From Tahibacter soli (lineage in GTDB: Bacteria > Pseudomonadota > Gammaproteobacteria > Xanthomonadales > Rhodanobacteraceae), in assembly GCF_025717065.2 (NCBI RefSeq), contig NZ_JAOVZO020000011.1:1-64000 (forward strand): a stretch of DNA of 64,000 bases, given 5' to 3'. Below, piece by piece: positions 49,741-59,179 of the stretch (the stretch's first letter is position 1; each line of letters starts with the position of its first letter). The translations under genes were made by a program, and so were the position numbers. Under the pieces are notes generated by a model. The model made no database searches, was not told the DNA's origin, and saw only the letters and a program-made list of their open reading frames with translations.

Positions 49741-50153
49741 AAGCTTCTGCCGCCCGGCACGCCGAAACTCGAGCGGACCACGCGCCCGAACTACGAACCG
49801 CGGCGATCGGGAGACCAGTCGACGTTCGCCGTCGCCAGGCCGCAGATCGAGGGAATCCTGCAGACGTGCAACGGTCTGCGGTGCCCACCACGGACGAGAA
49901 CTGCGAGTGGTACAGCTATTCGACGAAGCTGCGGCTGAAGATGCACGGCGACGAGATCGACGTCGCGCTGTCCGGCAGCTGCGGCTTGTGAGCCGCGCCG
50001 AAATCCCGATGCGCGTTCGCGGATCGCGCACGACCGCAAACGATGTTTCACGGCCACCGGCGGCGATCGACGCGGCGACGCATGAAGCCCCGGCGCAGGC
50101 CGTGCGCCGGGGCTGTGACGTCGCGGTCAGTATCCGGTCGTCGGGCGGGGAGG

Positions 50154-50843
50154 CTACGGTACGACGCACTGCGTCGGGAACTGGCGCCGGTTCGTCGCGA
50201 TCGCGACGACCGACGGCGTCGTGTGGCCGGGGCAGGTGATCGTCGCCTTCGAGTCGGCGAAGCAGCCCCTGGCGGCATTGTAGGCCGTCGCCACCGCCGA
50301 CGTCGCGCCGTACTGCGTCGACGTCTGCTGCGAGAGCACGACGTGGTCGACGTCATACACGGCCGCCGACGCGAAGTTCGTCGTATTGACGATGGGGCTC
50401 GTCGCGTTCGTCGTCATTGCGCTCGCGCCGTACGTCGATCCGGCGAAACCGCCGCCGGCCAGCGCCTGCACGCGCAGCGGGCCGGTGTCGTGCGGACCGG
50501 TGCAGTCGCCGAACACGTCCTGGTTCTTGGGCCGGTCCGCCGACAGCGTCGCGATGATGTCGTCGAAGAAGCCCTCGCGCGCGTAGCCGGGGCGCATGGG
50601 CCCGTGGCTTGCGGGCGTCGCGTCGCGAATGGCGACGAGCTTTTCGAGCAGCGCGCGCTGCCCGGCCGGCGTCGTTGCGACGTACGATGCTCCGTCGTCG
50701 CCGACGCGCGCATACAAACCGTCGCTGACCTGCGTCAGCGTGTCTTCCGCGTCATAGCGCTTGCCGATGTCGGCGGACGGGTACTGCGCGAACGCGACGT
50801 TCGAGACGCAGGCGAGCGCGAGTGCGGAGATCAAGGTCTTCAT
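50154..50843 (-). CDS. Secreted protein of unknown function
   Basis: A 229-residue exported protein: signal peptide MKTLISALALACVSNVAFAQ, then a soluble domain (ADIGKRYDAEDTLTQVSDGL, GYAREGFFDDIIATLSADRP) and a Ser/Thr/Ala-rich C-terminal half with four cysteines (FGDCTGP, RGCFAD, TCPGH, TQCVVP). I do not recognise the family. Length and cysteine pattern are compatible with a stable extracellular protein. It is divergent from the lumazine-binding-like gene, which lies 415 bases away. Confidence 0.6.
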   Translation of the reverse strand: MKTLISALALACVSNVAFAQYPSADIGKRYDAEDTLTQVSDGLYARVGDDGASYVATTPAGQRALLEKLVAIRDATPASHGPMRPGYAREGFFDDIIATLSADRPKNQDVFGDCTGPHDTGPLRVQALAGGGFAGSTYGASAMTTNATSPIVNTTNFASAAVYDVDHVVLSQQTSTQYGATSAVATAYNAARGCFADSKATITCPGHTTPSVVAIATNRRQFPTQCVVP

Positions 50844-50891
50844 GGATGCGATCCTCATGGATGATGGGCGCAGTCCTCGCGAATTCCCCAA

Positions 50892-51258
50892 ATCCGATAG
50901 TATCGCGGTTCACACGTATAAAAAACGAGCGCGCGCCGGTGTGCCGCGTCGCAAAAGGCGGCCGCGAGAACGATCGTCGCTGGGCCCGGCGACGGGCCGT
51001 CGGTGCGCTCGAAGCGGCGCACCTCGCCGTCGACCGATGTCGCATCCATGGCGGATTTGCCGGGCGGTCGATGCGCGGCAATGTCGCGGCCGGCGTGCGA
51101 GAACGGCGACGCGTCTACGGCCTTTGCGCGAGGCGGGCCGGTATCGCGGAGTGGCCGACGGTCGCGAGCGGCATGATGCGAGTGAAATCCCGCTGCCGGT
51201 TTGCCGGTCATTGACGGCTTGCAACCGCCGATTCCTCTCACCCCTTTCGAGGACAGAG
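50892..51258. other. Intergenic region, no gene seen
   Basis: About 370 bases between two divergent exported-protein genes. Open frames across it are shadows. The AT-richer patch CGGTTCACACGTATAAAAAA near 50,905-50,925 is a plausible promoter zone for the minus-strand gene, but I cannot assign boxes with confidence. Confidence 0.4.
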
Positions 51259-51717
51259 ATGACATCCATCGCCGCAATCACGATCACCGCCGTCGCACTG
51301 GCCGCGGGCAGCCCGGCGCAGAGCGCCGACATCAAGGCCGACCCCAAGGTCGTCGAGGCGGTCAAGGCTACGTGTTTCGACTACGTCGACGGCCAGCTGG
51401 AAGGCAACCCGGATCGCGTCGCCCGCTCGCTGCATCCGGATCTCGCCAAGCGGGCGGTGATCGGCGACACGCCGTACGAGCGGTACGGCCTGCGCCGCAT
51501 GAGCAAGGAAGAACTGGTCGACCTGACCAAGCAAGGCGTGCTGAAGACGCCGGCCGGCGAATGGAACCGCACCTGCACGGTGCTCGACATCACCGGCAAC
51601 GCGGCGTCGGTTCGCCTGGAAACGCCGTGGTTCGTCGACTATTTCCACATGGGAAATTTCGGCGATCGTTGGCTGATCGTGAATGCGTTGTGGTACAGCA
51701 AGCCGAAGGCGCGGTGA
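51259..51717 (+). CDS. Exported lumazine-binding-like (NTF2-fold) protein
   Basis: A 152-residue protein with a signal peptide (MTSIAAITITAVALAAGSPA). The mature protein follows the pattern of the putative lumazine-binding group (PF12893) of NTF2-like proteins: VVEAVKATCFDYVDGQLEGN, RVARSLHPDLAKRAVIG, LDITGNAASVRLETPWFVDY and FHMGNFGDRWLIVNALW. The ligand is unknown. GAGGACAG sits directly before the ATG. It is convergent with the LuxR gene. Confidence 0.8.
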   Translation: MTSIAAITITAVALAAGSPAQSADIKADPKVVEAVKATCFDYVDGQLEGNPDRVARSLHPDLAKRAVIGDTPYERYGLRRMSKEELVDLTKQGVLKTPAGEWNRTCTVLDITGNAASVRLETPWFVDYFHMGNFGDRWLIVNALWYSKPKAR

Positions 51718-51738
51718 TCGGCGCGCGGGTGCCGAACG

Positions 51739-52557
51739 TCATTGCGCGGGTTTCGATTTGCCGCCGGAGGCGCCCTGGCCCAGCCACAGCGCGGTCAGCG
51801 CCGGGCGGTTGCGAACGCCGAATTTGTAATAAATGGATTTGACGTGGATGTGCACGGTGTTCCGGCTCTTGCCCGTCGCCTGCGCGATCTGCTTTTCGGT
51901 CTTGCCGCCGAGCAGCGCCAGCAGCACGGCGCGCTCGGCCGGCGTCAGCGGCGCGCTGGCCGCGTGAATGCCGTGACTGAGCACGAACCGGTACTGCAGC
52001 CAGCGCAGCCCGCGGATCGCGAGCGTGAACGGCGCCTTGATGTCGGCCGTGAAGCGCGGGCTATCGGGTCCGCGGTAGAGAAACAAATGCGTGCGCACGT
52101 CGTCGCTGATCGCGCAGCGGGCCGACAGCTGGTCGGCGTGCCCCACCTCGAGATAGTGGCGCCGGTAGAACGGGCCGTCGAACCATTCCGGCGGCATCAC
52201 CTCGAACAACAGCCGCGCAAGAAACGGTTCGTTGCCGGCGACGGCGACGATCGACGCCGCGTCGGCTTCCGATTTCATCAGCTTGTCGACGCGCGTCTTC
52301 ACCGATGCCGCGACCGCCGGCGTCGGATGGAGCGGGCGGGCCACGCGCGGACGCCAGCCGTCGAGCAGGTCGCCCTCGGGCGGTACGGGCAGTCGCACGA
52401 CGACCGCGAACAGCGCGTTGCCGCAGTCGAAGATGCGGCACAGCCGCGCGAGCAGGTGATCGATTGCGTCGTCGGGGCGGTCGACGGGGAAATCGGCGAG
52501 TTCGTCCCAGAGTCGATAGATGTCGTCGGTCGTCGCTTCGCTCATTGCTGCGTTCAT
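51739..52557 (-). CDS. LuxR family transcriptional regulator
   Basis: A 272-residue regulator. The C-terminal domain is a LuxR-type helix-turn-helix: PLTPAERAVLLALLGGKTEK then QIAQATGKSRNTVHIHVKSI and YYKFGVRNRPALTAL. The N-terminal 190 residues form a sensor of PAS/GAF-like size with several Trp and Tyr residues but no receiver-domain Asp pattern. It does not look like an acyl-homoserine-lactone sensor (the typical W-x-x-Y-Y-x-x-x-x-W motif is not seen). It is divergent from the RCC1 surface-protein gene, 182 bases away, which it may control. Confidence 0.85.
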   Translation of the reverse strand: MNAAMSEATTDDIYRLWDELADFPVDRPDDAIDHLLARLCRIFDCGNALFAVVVRLPVPPEGDLLDGWRPRVARPLHPTPAVAASVKTRVDKLMKSEADAASIVAVAGNEPFLARLLFEVMPPEWFDGPFYRRHYLEVGHADQLSARCAISDDVRTHLFLYRGPDSPRFTADIKAPFTLAIRGLRWLQYRFVLSHGIHAASAPLTPAERAVLLALLGGKTEKQIAQATGKSRNTVHIHVKSIYYKFGVRNRPALTALWLGQGASGGKSKPAQ

Positions 52558-52739
52558 TCTTCTTCGGCGGCACTGCGCGCCCGGCGTTCGACGCGGCCGA
52601 CGATACGGCGCGCGTCAGCATACCCGCTTCGGACGATCTAACCTTTTCAGGTTATACCGCGACACTCGCCCGCTTCGTACGCTGCCGCGGTCCGGCCGGC
52701 GGCGCGCCGCGCACGCGACTCTACAGGGGAAGTTCCAAC

Positions 52740-55379
52740 ATGAAACTCGCGCTCTTCGCGCCGTGCCTGCGTGCCGGGTGGGCTTTGCTGTGGCTGGCGG
52801 GCGTCGCGCACGCGCAGTCGGGAACGCCCACGGTCAGCCAGGTGGCCGGCGGCAGCGAACATGGCTGCGCCGTGACGACCGCCGGTGCGGTGAAGTGCTG
52901 GGGCTACAACGCGTTCGGCCAGCTCGGCAACGGCGCCAGCGGCGGAGGTACCAACTCGACCGCGCCGGTCGACGTGCAGACCCTCGGCAGCGGCGCGGTC
53001 GCCGTTGCCGCGGGTTCCCACCACAACTGCGCGCTCACGCAACAGGGCGCCGTGAAGTGCTGGGGTAGCGGCACCGCCGGCAAGCTCGGCAACGGGGCGT
53101 CGTCGTCGTCCGCCGTGCCGGTGAACGTGCTCACGCTCGGCCAGGGCGTGATCGCCCTTGCGGCGAGCGACTACCACACGTGTGCGCTGACCGATCGCGG
53201 CGCGGTGAAGTGCTGGGGATGGAACCGCTACGGTCAGCTCGGCAACGCCACGAACAGCGGCAACGACGCAGCCAACGCCAGCCCGCTCGACGTGCAGACC
53301 CTCGGTAGCGGCGTCGTCGCGATCGCCGCCGGCCAGTTGTTCACCTGCGCGTTGACGAGCGTCGGCGCGGTGAAGTGCTGGGGCATCAACGACAGCGGCC
53401 AGCTCGGCAACACCGCCAACATCGGCACCGAGAACGCGAACGACAGTCCGCTGGCCGTGCAGACCCTCACCGGCGGCGCGGCAGCCATCGCCACCGGCGC
53501 CTCGCACGCCTGCGCGCTGCTCGACGGCGGTGCGATCAAATGCTGGGGATCGAACAGCGCCGGCCAGCTCGGCGCACCGACCAACTCGGGGACCGGCACG
53601 CTCAACCCCGGTCCGCTCGACGTGTGGCTTGCCAACGTCACGCGCATCACCGCGGGCCTCGACCACACCTGCGCGGTCACCGACGCGGGCGTTCCGTATT
53701 GCTGGGGCAGGAACGACGTCGGCCAGCTCGGTGTCGCCGCGAACGCGGGCACCGGCAACGCGACCTGGCAGCCGGCCATGGTCTGGAACCCGGTCGTCGC
53801 CGGCGTTTCCGTCGGCAGCCTGGATGCCGGCGAACGCCACACGTGCGTGCTGACCACGACGGGCAGTGCGCGATGCTGGGGGTGGAACTCCAGCGGCCAG
53901 CTCGGCAACGCGGCGAACCTCGGTTCCTACAACGTCGGCCCGCTCGCCGTGCAAGGCTTCGACATGCCGGCGCAGGGCCAGTCGATCGCCTTCAACGCGC
54001 CGCAGAAGCTGCGCCTCTCCACCACCGCGACGCTCGCCGCGGGCGCCACGAGCGGCGGCACGGTGTCGTTCGACACCTGGAGCGCGAACGCGTGCGTCGT
54101 CAGCGGCAACACGTTGAGCCCGGCCGTCGGCGCGGTCGACGGCATGCTGTGCGGCGTGCGGGCATCGCAGGCGGGGTCGGGCAGCGTGGCTGCCGCGCCG
54201 CAGCAGCTGCGCATCGTGCGCGTCGTGCGCGAAGACCGGCTGATCGTGAACGTTGCGGGCCAGGGCAGCGTGGCGGCGACGCCGGCACCGGCGGCCGGCA
54301 ACGGCATCGTCGCGTGCACCGCGGCGAACGCGCCGTGCACGGCCGCCTACGTTGCCGGCGACGCGACGGCCGTGACGTTGGCCGCGACACCGGCGGCACA
54401 CTGGCACGTGACCGGATGGAGCGGCGACTGCACGGCGAACGGCGCGAATCCGCAGCAGGCGCAGCTGAACCTGGCCGGTGACAAAAATTGCAATGTGACA
54501 TTCGCGATCGACACCGTTACCGCTACCGTGACCGTGACGAGCGGCAACGGCACGATCACGCCGCCGTCGCGCACGGTGAACTACGGCGAGACGACGACGT
54601 TCGCGGTAAACCCGGCGGCCGGCCATCAGGCCAGCGTCACCGGCTGCGGCGGCAGTCTCGCCGGAAACACGTACACCACCGGCGCGATTACGGCGAACTG
54701 CGCGATCACGGCGACCTTCACGCCGATCGCGTATCAGGTCACCGCGACGGCGGTCGGCGGCAACGGCACGATCGCGCCGGCATCGCGCACCGTGAATCAC
54801 GGCGAGACCGCGACGTTCACGGTGAATCCGGCGAACGGCTACCAGGCGAACGTGAGCGGCTGCGGCGGCAACCTCGCCGGCACGACGTACACCACCGGCG
54901 CGATCACGGCGGCATGCGCGGTCACGGCGAGCTTCGTCGCGCTGGTGCCGACCCTGTCGCTGACGATCGACGCGAACCGCGACTACGTCGGCTACGGCCA
55001 GGTGTTGACCTACACGGTGACCTTGTCGAACACCGGCACGGGCGCGGCGAACCCGGCGGCCATCGCGCTGACGCTGCCGCCGCAGATCGACGCGAACGCC
55101 GCAACGTGGACATGTACCAACGGCGGCAACGGTGCGGTGTGCGCGGCATCGGGCAGCGGGGCGTTGCAGGACAGTGCGGTGGTGCTGCCGGCTGGTCGCA
55201 TGTTGACGTGGACGGTGACGGCGCCGGTGCGGGCGAACGCGACGGGCGGCGATGTCGTGACGACGGTGAGCGCGAGTGCCGGCGCGGTAGTGGCGAATGC
55301 CAGCGACACCGCGGTGCTGGTGTTGATGCGCGACGGGTTCGAGATGCCAGCCGTCGGCGTGCGGGGCGGCGATCGGTGA
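52740..55379 (+). CDS. Secreted RCC1-repeat protein with B-repeats
   Basis: An 879-residue secreted or surface protein. A signal peptide (LRAGWALLWLAGVAHAQ) is followed by seven RCC1-type repeats (residues about 30-410), each with a Cys pair at fixed spacing, for example GCAVTTAGAVKCWGYNAFGQ and HTCALTDRGAVKCWGWNRYG, expected to form a disulphide-linked seven-bladed propeller. Next come a linker and two near-identical units of an InlB-type B-repeat (VTATAVGGNGTIAPASRTVN), then a DUF11-like domain (SLTIDANRDYVGYGQVLTYT). The C terminus reads LVLMRDGFEMPAV, a variant of the FADGFE tail. GGGGAAG precedes the ATG. Confidence 0.87.
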   Translation: MKLALFAPCLRAGWALLWLAGVAHAQSGTPTVSQVAGGSEHGCAVTTAGAVKCWGYNAFGQLGNGASGGGTNSTAPVDVQTLGSGAVAVAAGSHHNCALTQQGAVKCWGSGTAGKLGNGASSSSAVPVNVLTLGQGVIALAASDYHTCALTDRGAVKCWGWNRYGQLGNATNSGNDAANASPLDVQTLGSGVVAIAAGQLFTCALTSVGAVKCWGINDSGQLGNTANIGTENANDSPLAVQTLTGGAAAIATGASHACALLDGGAIKCWGSNSAGQLGAPTNSGTGTLNPGPLDVWLANVTRITAGLDHTCAVTDAGVPYCWGRNDVGQLGVAANAGTGNATWQPAMVWNPVVAGVSVGSLDAGERHTCVLTTTGSARCWGWNSSGQLGNAANLGSYNVGPLAVQGFDMPAQGQSIAFNAPQKLRLSTTATLAAGATSGGTVSFDTWSANACVVSGNTLSPAVGAVDGMLCGVRASQAGSGSVAAAPQQLRIVRVVREDRLIVNVAGQGSVAATPAPAAGNGIVACTAANAPCTAAYVAGDATAVTLAATPAAHWHVTGWSGDCTANGANPQQAQLNLAGDKNCNVTFAIDTVTATVTVTSGNGTITPPSRTVNYGETTTFAVNPAAGHQASVTGCGGSLAGNTYTTGAITANCAITATFTPIAYQVTATAVGGNGTIAPASRTVNHGETATFTVNPANGYQANVSGCGGNLAGTTYTTGAITAACAVTASFVALVPTLSLTIDANRDYVGYGQVLTYTVTLSNTGTGAANPAAIALTLPPQIDANAATWTCTNGGNGAVCAASGSGALQDSAVVLPAGRMLTWTVTAPVRANATGGDVVTTVSASAGAVVANASDTAVLVLMRDGFEMPAVGVRGGDR
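54515..54940 (+). repeat. In-gene tandem repeat (B-repeat units)
   Basis: Two tandem units of about 200 bases inside the RCC1 gene, encoding near-identical modules starting VTVTSGNGTITPPSRTVNYG and VTATAVGGNGTIAPASRTVN. High DNA identity suggests recent duplication or gene conversion, so copy number may vary between strains. Confidence 0.75.
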
Positions 55380-55416
55380 TGCGCGGAGAGCCGTCCGTGG
55401 CTCGGAAGGCGAGGTC

Positions 55417-55911
55417 TTACGGATAGTTCGAAATGGCGATCTGCGTGGCGCTGGTGGCGTCGTAGGTGACGCCGTTCTTTTCGGCGTGATGCGTGCACTG
55501 TACGTTGACGATGCCCGATCCGCCGATCGGCGGATGCGCACTTGAATAGAAGTGCACATCGACGAGCGCGCCGTTGGTTTCCGAGTCGTAGTCCATCGTC
55601 GTGGCGGTGGGGCCGTAGGCGTAGCAGCGCACTTCGATGTAGTCGGCGTCGACGCGGTCGTTGTTCTGGTTGGCGAGGCGCGAGTAGCCGCGGATGCGCG
55701 CATGCACGCCGCCGCCGCTGTCGCTCTCGTTGCCTTCGTGCTGTATCACGCCTTGCAGCGTGTAGGTCGGCGGCGTGCCGCCTCCGCCGCCGGGCGGCTG
55801 GTAGTTGCACGAACCGGGGCCTTCCTCGATATCGATGCTGCAGGCGGCCGCGAGCGGCGCGGCGAGGCTGGCGGCAACGAGCAGAACCCACTTTCCGACG
55901 TACTTCGTCAT
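55417..55911 (-). CDS. Secreted protein of unknown function
   Basis: A 164-residue exported protein: signal peptide MTKYVGKWVLLVAASLAAPL, then CSIDIEEGPGSCNYQPPGGG with a Pro/Gly linker, then a beta-rich domain (TYTLQGVIQHEGNES, YIEVRCYAYGPTAT, GIVNVQCTHHAEKNGV). The AGGAG ribosome site 8 bases ahead fixes the start at 55,911. Cys in the first residues after the signal could allow lipid modification, but the lipobox is imperfect (LAAAC is near-consensus). No family was recognised. Confidence 0.6.
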   Translation of the reverse strand: MTKYVGKWVLLVAASLAAPLAAACSIDIEEGPGSCNYQPPGGGGGTPPTYTLQGVIQHEGNESDSGGGVHARIRGYSRLANQNNDRVDADYIEVRCYAYGPTATTMDYDSETNGALVDVHFYSSAHPPIGGSGIVNVQCTHHAEKNGVTYDATSATQIAISNYP

Positions 55912-56263
55912 CTTTCTCTCCTGGGTGGAAACGCGTGCGTGCCGTGGATGCGGCCGGGTTCCGGCGCGAGGCGGAGTGCGGCTAAGACAAAATGTTACCG
56001 TTTTCCATAACGCACAGAGTGCGGCGATATCCACAGCGCTGTGCTACTCGCAGTGGGAGGGGGCAAAGGCTCGGCGCGGGTGTGACGCAGGAGCCGTGCC
56101 GGCGTCAGGTGCGCGTCGTGAAACGGTCGAGGCCGGTTCGCGCGCGTCGAAAGAACCGGCGAAGCGGTGCGACGTGCAGATGGCGCATCGCGTCGATCTT
56201 CGTACGCAAAGAGACACGGTCGATGGCCATATCGACTCGGCGGCGCCGTGCGACTTTCTTGCG
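55912..56263. other. Intergenic region, no gene seen
   Basis: About 350 bases with no credible gene, repeat or ribosome site. It holds the upstream region of the secreted-protein gene at 55,911. Confidence 0.4.
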
Positions 56264-56596
56264 TCAGCTGTCGTTGTACACGTCGATGAACAGGCCGAAC
56301 GCGCGCTCCAGGTAGTTCGCCGCGATTCGTGCGGCATCGGGCGTCGGAACCGTCACGTCAGCGAGCAACAGCGAAACTCCGCTGCGCTCATCAGGATTGG
56401 CGGTGAATATCCGTCCGTGCACCTCGACCATTCCCACGAATCCTGATCGCGGATCCAGCACCACGCCAGCCTTTCCCGACTGGAACGACACGGTATCCCC
56501 GATTTGCGGTGGCGACGCGAACTCAATGAAGCCGTGGACGGTACCGAACGAACCGTCGGATTCGGTGAACAATGAGAAGTCGACATGGATCTTCAT
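56264..56596 (-). CDS. Hypothetical small protein
   Basis: A 110-residue soluble protein (MKIHVDFSLFTESDGSFGTV, IGDTVSFQSGKAGVVLDPRS, GFVGMVEVHGRIFTANPDER). The beta-rich first half and helical tail give no clear family. Composition is lower in GC than average for this window, like the nuclease gene that follows at 57,057. The ATG at 56,596 is the only start that gives a protein-like N terminus. Confidence 0.5.
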   Translation of the reverse strand: MKIHVDFSLFTESDGSFGTVHGFIEFASPPQIGDTVSFQSGKAGVVLDPRSGFVGMVEVHGRIFTANPDERSGVSLLLADVTVPTPDAARIAANYLERAFGLFIDVYNDS

Positions 56597-57056
56597 AGCG
56601 GTGTCAGCGGAAGGTACTGCGGCGCTGCCAGCGTAACTTCTTCGGACATATTGCATGCCATCTGGGCGAGGGAAATCATCGTTGCGATCGAATCCGGCCG
56701 GTCCATACTGAGTCGGAGCGATTCGCTCACGGCTAGTGTCACCACTCAACGGCACGGTCCAAATTAGTGCCTGAGCTAGACAAAGTCGGGAGTCCCCCGG
56801 CTGTGCCGGGGAGGCAGTAGAAGTTCGACACTTGCTGAAGTATGCGACTCGCGTAATGAGCGTGTTGCCGGCGAAGGCTGCCAGGGGGCGCAGAGAGATA
56901 TCGCGTGAGAGAACGCCGCCCGACGCGAAAGAGTAGCGTGGCCGCAGTAGGTCTCTGGTCTATGTCGGCCTTGGAGCAATAGTCTCGTATGCATTGCCCC
57001 ACGACTTCGACTCGCAGGGCAGGTGCTAAATAGCAGGATGATTCGAGGAGCGATTC
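56597..57056. other. Upstream region of the Mrr-like nuclease
   Basis: About 460 bases. It contains a palindrome CCCCGGCTGTGCCGGGG near 56,794-56,812. An open frame on the minus strand (56,739-57,131) overlaps the nuclease start and has no domain, so I leave it out. No clear gene. Confidence 0.4.
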
Positions 57057-58067
57057 ATGACTGAAAGGGTAACTTTCTTCTCGCGCTGCAAGCCGCAAAA
57101 CGTTGATGCGGTGGAGATCGCCCGCGACCATCGGCGGATCTTCATCGGGTATCCGCTAGCAAGGCCGGGCGTGAAGTACGACCCTCGAAACCTGAGAAAC
57201 TGCGTCGTCGACCTGCTGAGTGATGAAGACACGTGGTTGGCTGCGCATTCGGTGTCGGACCGGCGCAGGGCATACAACGCGAATCGCAATCTGGTCGGCA
57301 AAGTTGTCGAGGGTTCCATGGCGATGATTCCGCGGCCCGAACACGGTGTCGCTTACTGCGGGCGGGTCATAAGCGGGTTCGAACTCGTCGACAACCCCGC
57401 GTGGTACGACGCGTACATGACGCTGCGTGGCGACACGGATACCGACGATACGTGGCACTCGGCCGACATCGGGCAATGCTGGCGTGTCGACGAGTTCAAG
57501 CCTTTGCCGGTATCGCGAATTCCCGGATGGATCAGGCGATCTCTCTACGGGAGATCAACCTTCGGTGTGATTCATCCCGATTCGATCTGTGGCGATCCCA
57601 CGCCCGTCATGGACGCGTTGCTCGAAAACAGGAGTCGTGTTGTTCGCGAATGGACGCTCGACCCGAGGCAGATCGAACGACGGCTATTAGAGGACTCGAC
57701 GCCGACCGTCTTCGAGCACTTGGTGGTTTCGTTGCTGCAATTGGAGCACTCCGGTGAAACCTGGATCCAGGTTGGAGGTGTGGGCGACGGCGGAATCGAC
57801 GGTGTCGGGTTCGATGCGAACGGCGATGTTTGCGGGTTGCTTCAGTGTAAGTGGCAGTACTGGGGCGAGGAGGTGTTTGCCGGAGCGACAACATCGAGTG
57901 CCACGGGGCGGCCGATTCGACGATATCTGGCGGTACTTCGGGACGAGTCGGGCGGGTCGATGGTCGACGGCACCTTTCTCGATGCGGGGCGGATCGCCGA
58001 GTTGCTTGCAAAACACCACGCGAGGCTTCCGCTTGCCGTTTCGTTGCGGGTCGGCAGCGGAGCCTGA
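57057..58067 (+). CDS. Mrr-type restriction endonuclease-like protein
   Basis: A 336-residue protein. The C-terminal third has the PD-(D/E)XK nuclease core of Mrr/type IV-like enzymes: TVFEHLVVSLLQLEHSGETW leads to QVGGVGDGGIDGVGFDANGD and CGLLQCKWQYWGEEV, giving the G-x-G-D-x-G-x-D ... Q-x-K pattern. The N-terminal 200 residues are uncharacterised and may recognise the target. GAGGAG six bases before the ATG supports the start. It has no methyltransferase or other restriction subunit nearby, and a lower GC content than most neighbours. A solitary modification-dependent or defence nuclease is likely, but this is inference. Confidence 0.7.
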   Translation: MTERVTFFSRCKPQNVDAVEIARDHRRIFIGYPLARPGVKYDPRNLRNCVVDLLSDEDTWLAAHSVSDRRRAYNANRNLVGKVVEGSMAMIPRPEHGVAYCGRVISGFELVDNPAWYDAYMTLRGDTDTDDTWHSADIGQCWRVDEFKPLPVSRIPGWIRRSLYGRSTFGVIHPDSICGDPTPVMDALLENRSRVVREWTLDPRQIERRLLEDSTPTVFEHLVVSLLQLEHSGETWIQVGGVGDGGIDGVGFDANGDVCGLLQCKWQYWGEEVFAGATTSSATGRPIRRYLAVLRDESGGSMVDGTFLDAGRIAELLAKHHARLPLAVSLRVGSGA

Positions 58068-58227
58068 CCCATCGAACATACCCGATCGCTGTGGCGAGGT
58101 GAAATTTCCCCAATTTACCGGTGTTGGTCGGAGGCCACGGGTGGCATGGTGACACGGTGTGTCTACCACCCACTCCAAAAATTCCACTAGCGTCGCCCAT
58201 GTCGTCAAACCCGAGTGGAGATGCGTC

Positions 58228-58644
58228 ATGTGCGATCCGTCGTTGAGGGAAGTCGAGAAACAGGAAACGAAGCTGCGGTCTGAAGCTGAGACTGCAACGG
58301 AGCAGGGAGCGCAGCAATGCGACATAGCGCTGAGCTTCGTCCACCGCTACGCCGGCGAAAGCGGCCGCGAATACGTCAACCACTGGAGCGTCGCGCATTC
58401 GCCGAACGACCACTGGAACCGCCGCGTCGAAGCCGGCGCCGCGTTCTTCGCGCAGTTGGAGGCGCTGGCGCTCGCCGACGAATCCGCCGCGCACGACGCC
58501 ATGCGCATGGCCGTGCTGTCGCCGAACTGGAGTTCGCAAGGGTGGGGCGAGGAGAGCGGCTTCGCGTGGCAGATGGCGAGTGCCGCGATCGTCGGTCTGC
58601 GGGCTATTCGCGCCGGTTGGGATCGCTTTGAGCCGGTTGAATGA
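58228..58644 (+). CDS. Hypothetical protein
   Basis: A 138-residue soluble protein. The N terminus is charged and helical (CDPSLREVEKQETKLRSEAE); the rest is Trp-rich (YVNHWSVAHSPNDHWNRRVE, VLSPNWSSQGWGEESGFAWQ). GGAG precedes the ATG at 58,228; an upstream GTG at 58,159 is possible. The 5' end is AT-richer than the 3' end, which has normal GC content. No family was recognised. It follows the Mrr-like gene on the same strand after 160 bases. Confidence 0.5.
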   Translation: MCDPSLREVEKQETKLRSEAETATEQGAQQCDIALSFVHRYAGESGREYVNHWSVAHSPNDHWNRRVEAGAAFFAQLEALALADESAAHDAMRMAVLSPNWSSQGWGEESGFAWQMASAAIVGLRAIRAGWDRFEPVE

Positions 58645-59179
58645 CGCGCCGTGCGGTCTGCCAATCGCGCCGGCAGACCGCTACCGCATACCGTTCACTG
58701 CCGGATGTGCAGGGGTACGTCCGTGCAGCGGTTTGTGTGCAGGTTCTTCGTCTCGCCGCGACGGATCTTTTGGCAGCTTGGTTACTTTGGGATGGCGCGG
58801 CATTCGCGCGCAGCGCAGGCGGGCGCCAGCATGCCAACCGCCGGTTGCGATCGGATTGCAATATTTTGCATTTCTCGTGTGGCGCGATGTTGCTCGTCAA
58901 CCATTCAAGACGAATCTGTACGGTTGTAGCAAAGTTACGGTGTGCTAATTCCAGCAAATCCGGACTCTCGCGCATGCAGGCTTCCGCCGGTCGATTCTGC
59001 GACTGCAGATCGCCCGCGGCCTGATCACGTTTCTCTCCCTTTTGCGATAAACCGCAGACACCGCGTGAGGCGTCGCCATGAGAGTCCGGCGGCCATCGCA
59101 GCAGTGGTGCGCATCGGGTCGGCGGGACGGACGCGCCGGGCTGGCGATTTCTCTGCAGATCGACAAAGGGGGATGGGAC
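58645..59179. other. Intergenic region upstream of the SpvB/Rhs gene
   Basis: About 535 bases, lower in GC than average, with no credible gene. It should hold the promoter of the large gene that starts at 59,180. The stretch TTGCATTTCTCGTG (58,867-58,880) and TGTAGCAAAGTTACG (58,924-58,938) are AT-rich patches, but no box is certain. Confidence 0.45.

Noticed and set aside
51190-51258. Longer start for the lumazine-binding-like protein (50,761).
   Set aside because: The extension is Arg-rich shadow sequence; the ATG at 51,259 begins a signal peptide directly after GAGGACAG.
56739-57131. A 130-residue open frame on the minus strand.
   Set aside because: It overlaps the 5' end of the Mrr-like gene, which has a good ribosome site, and shows no domain.
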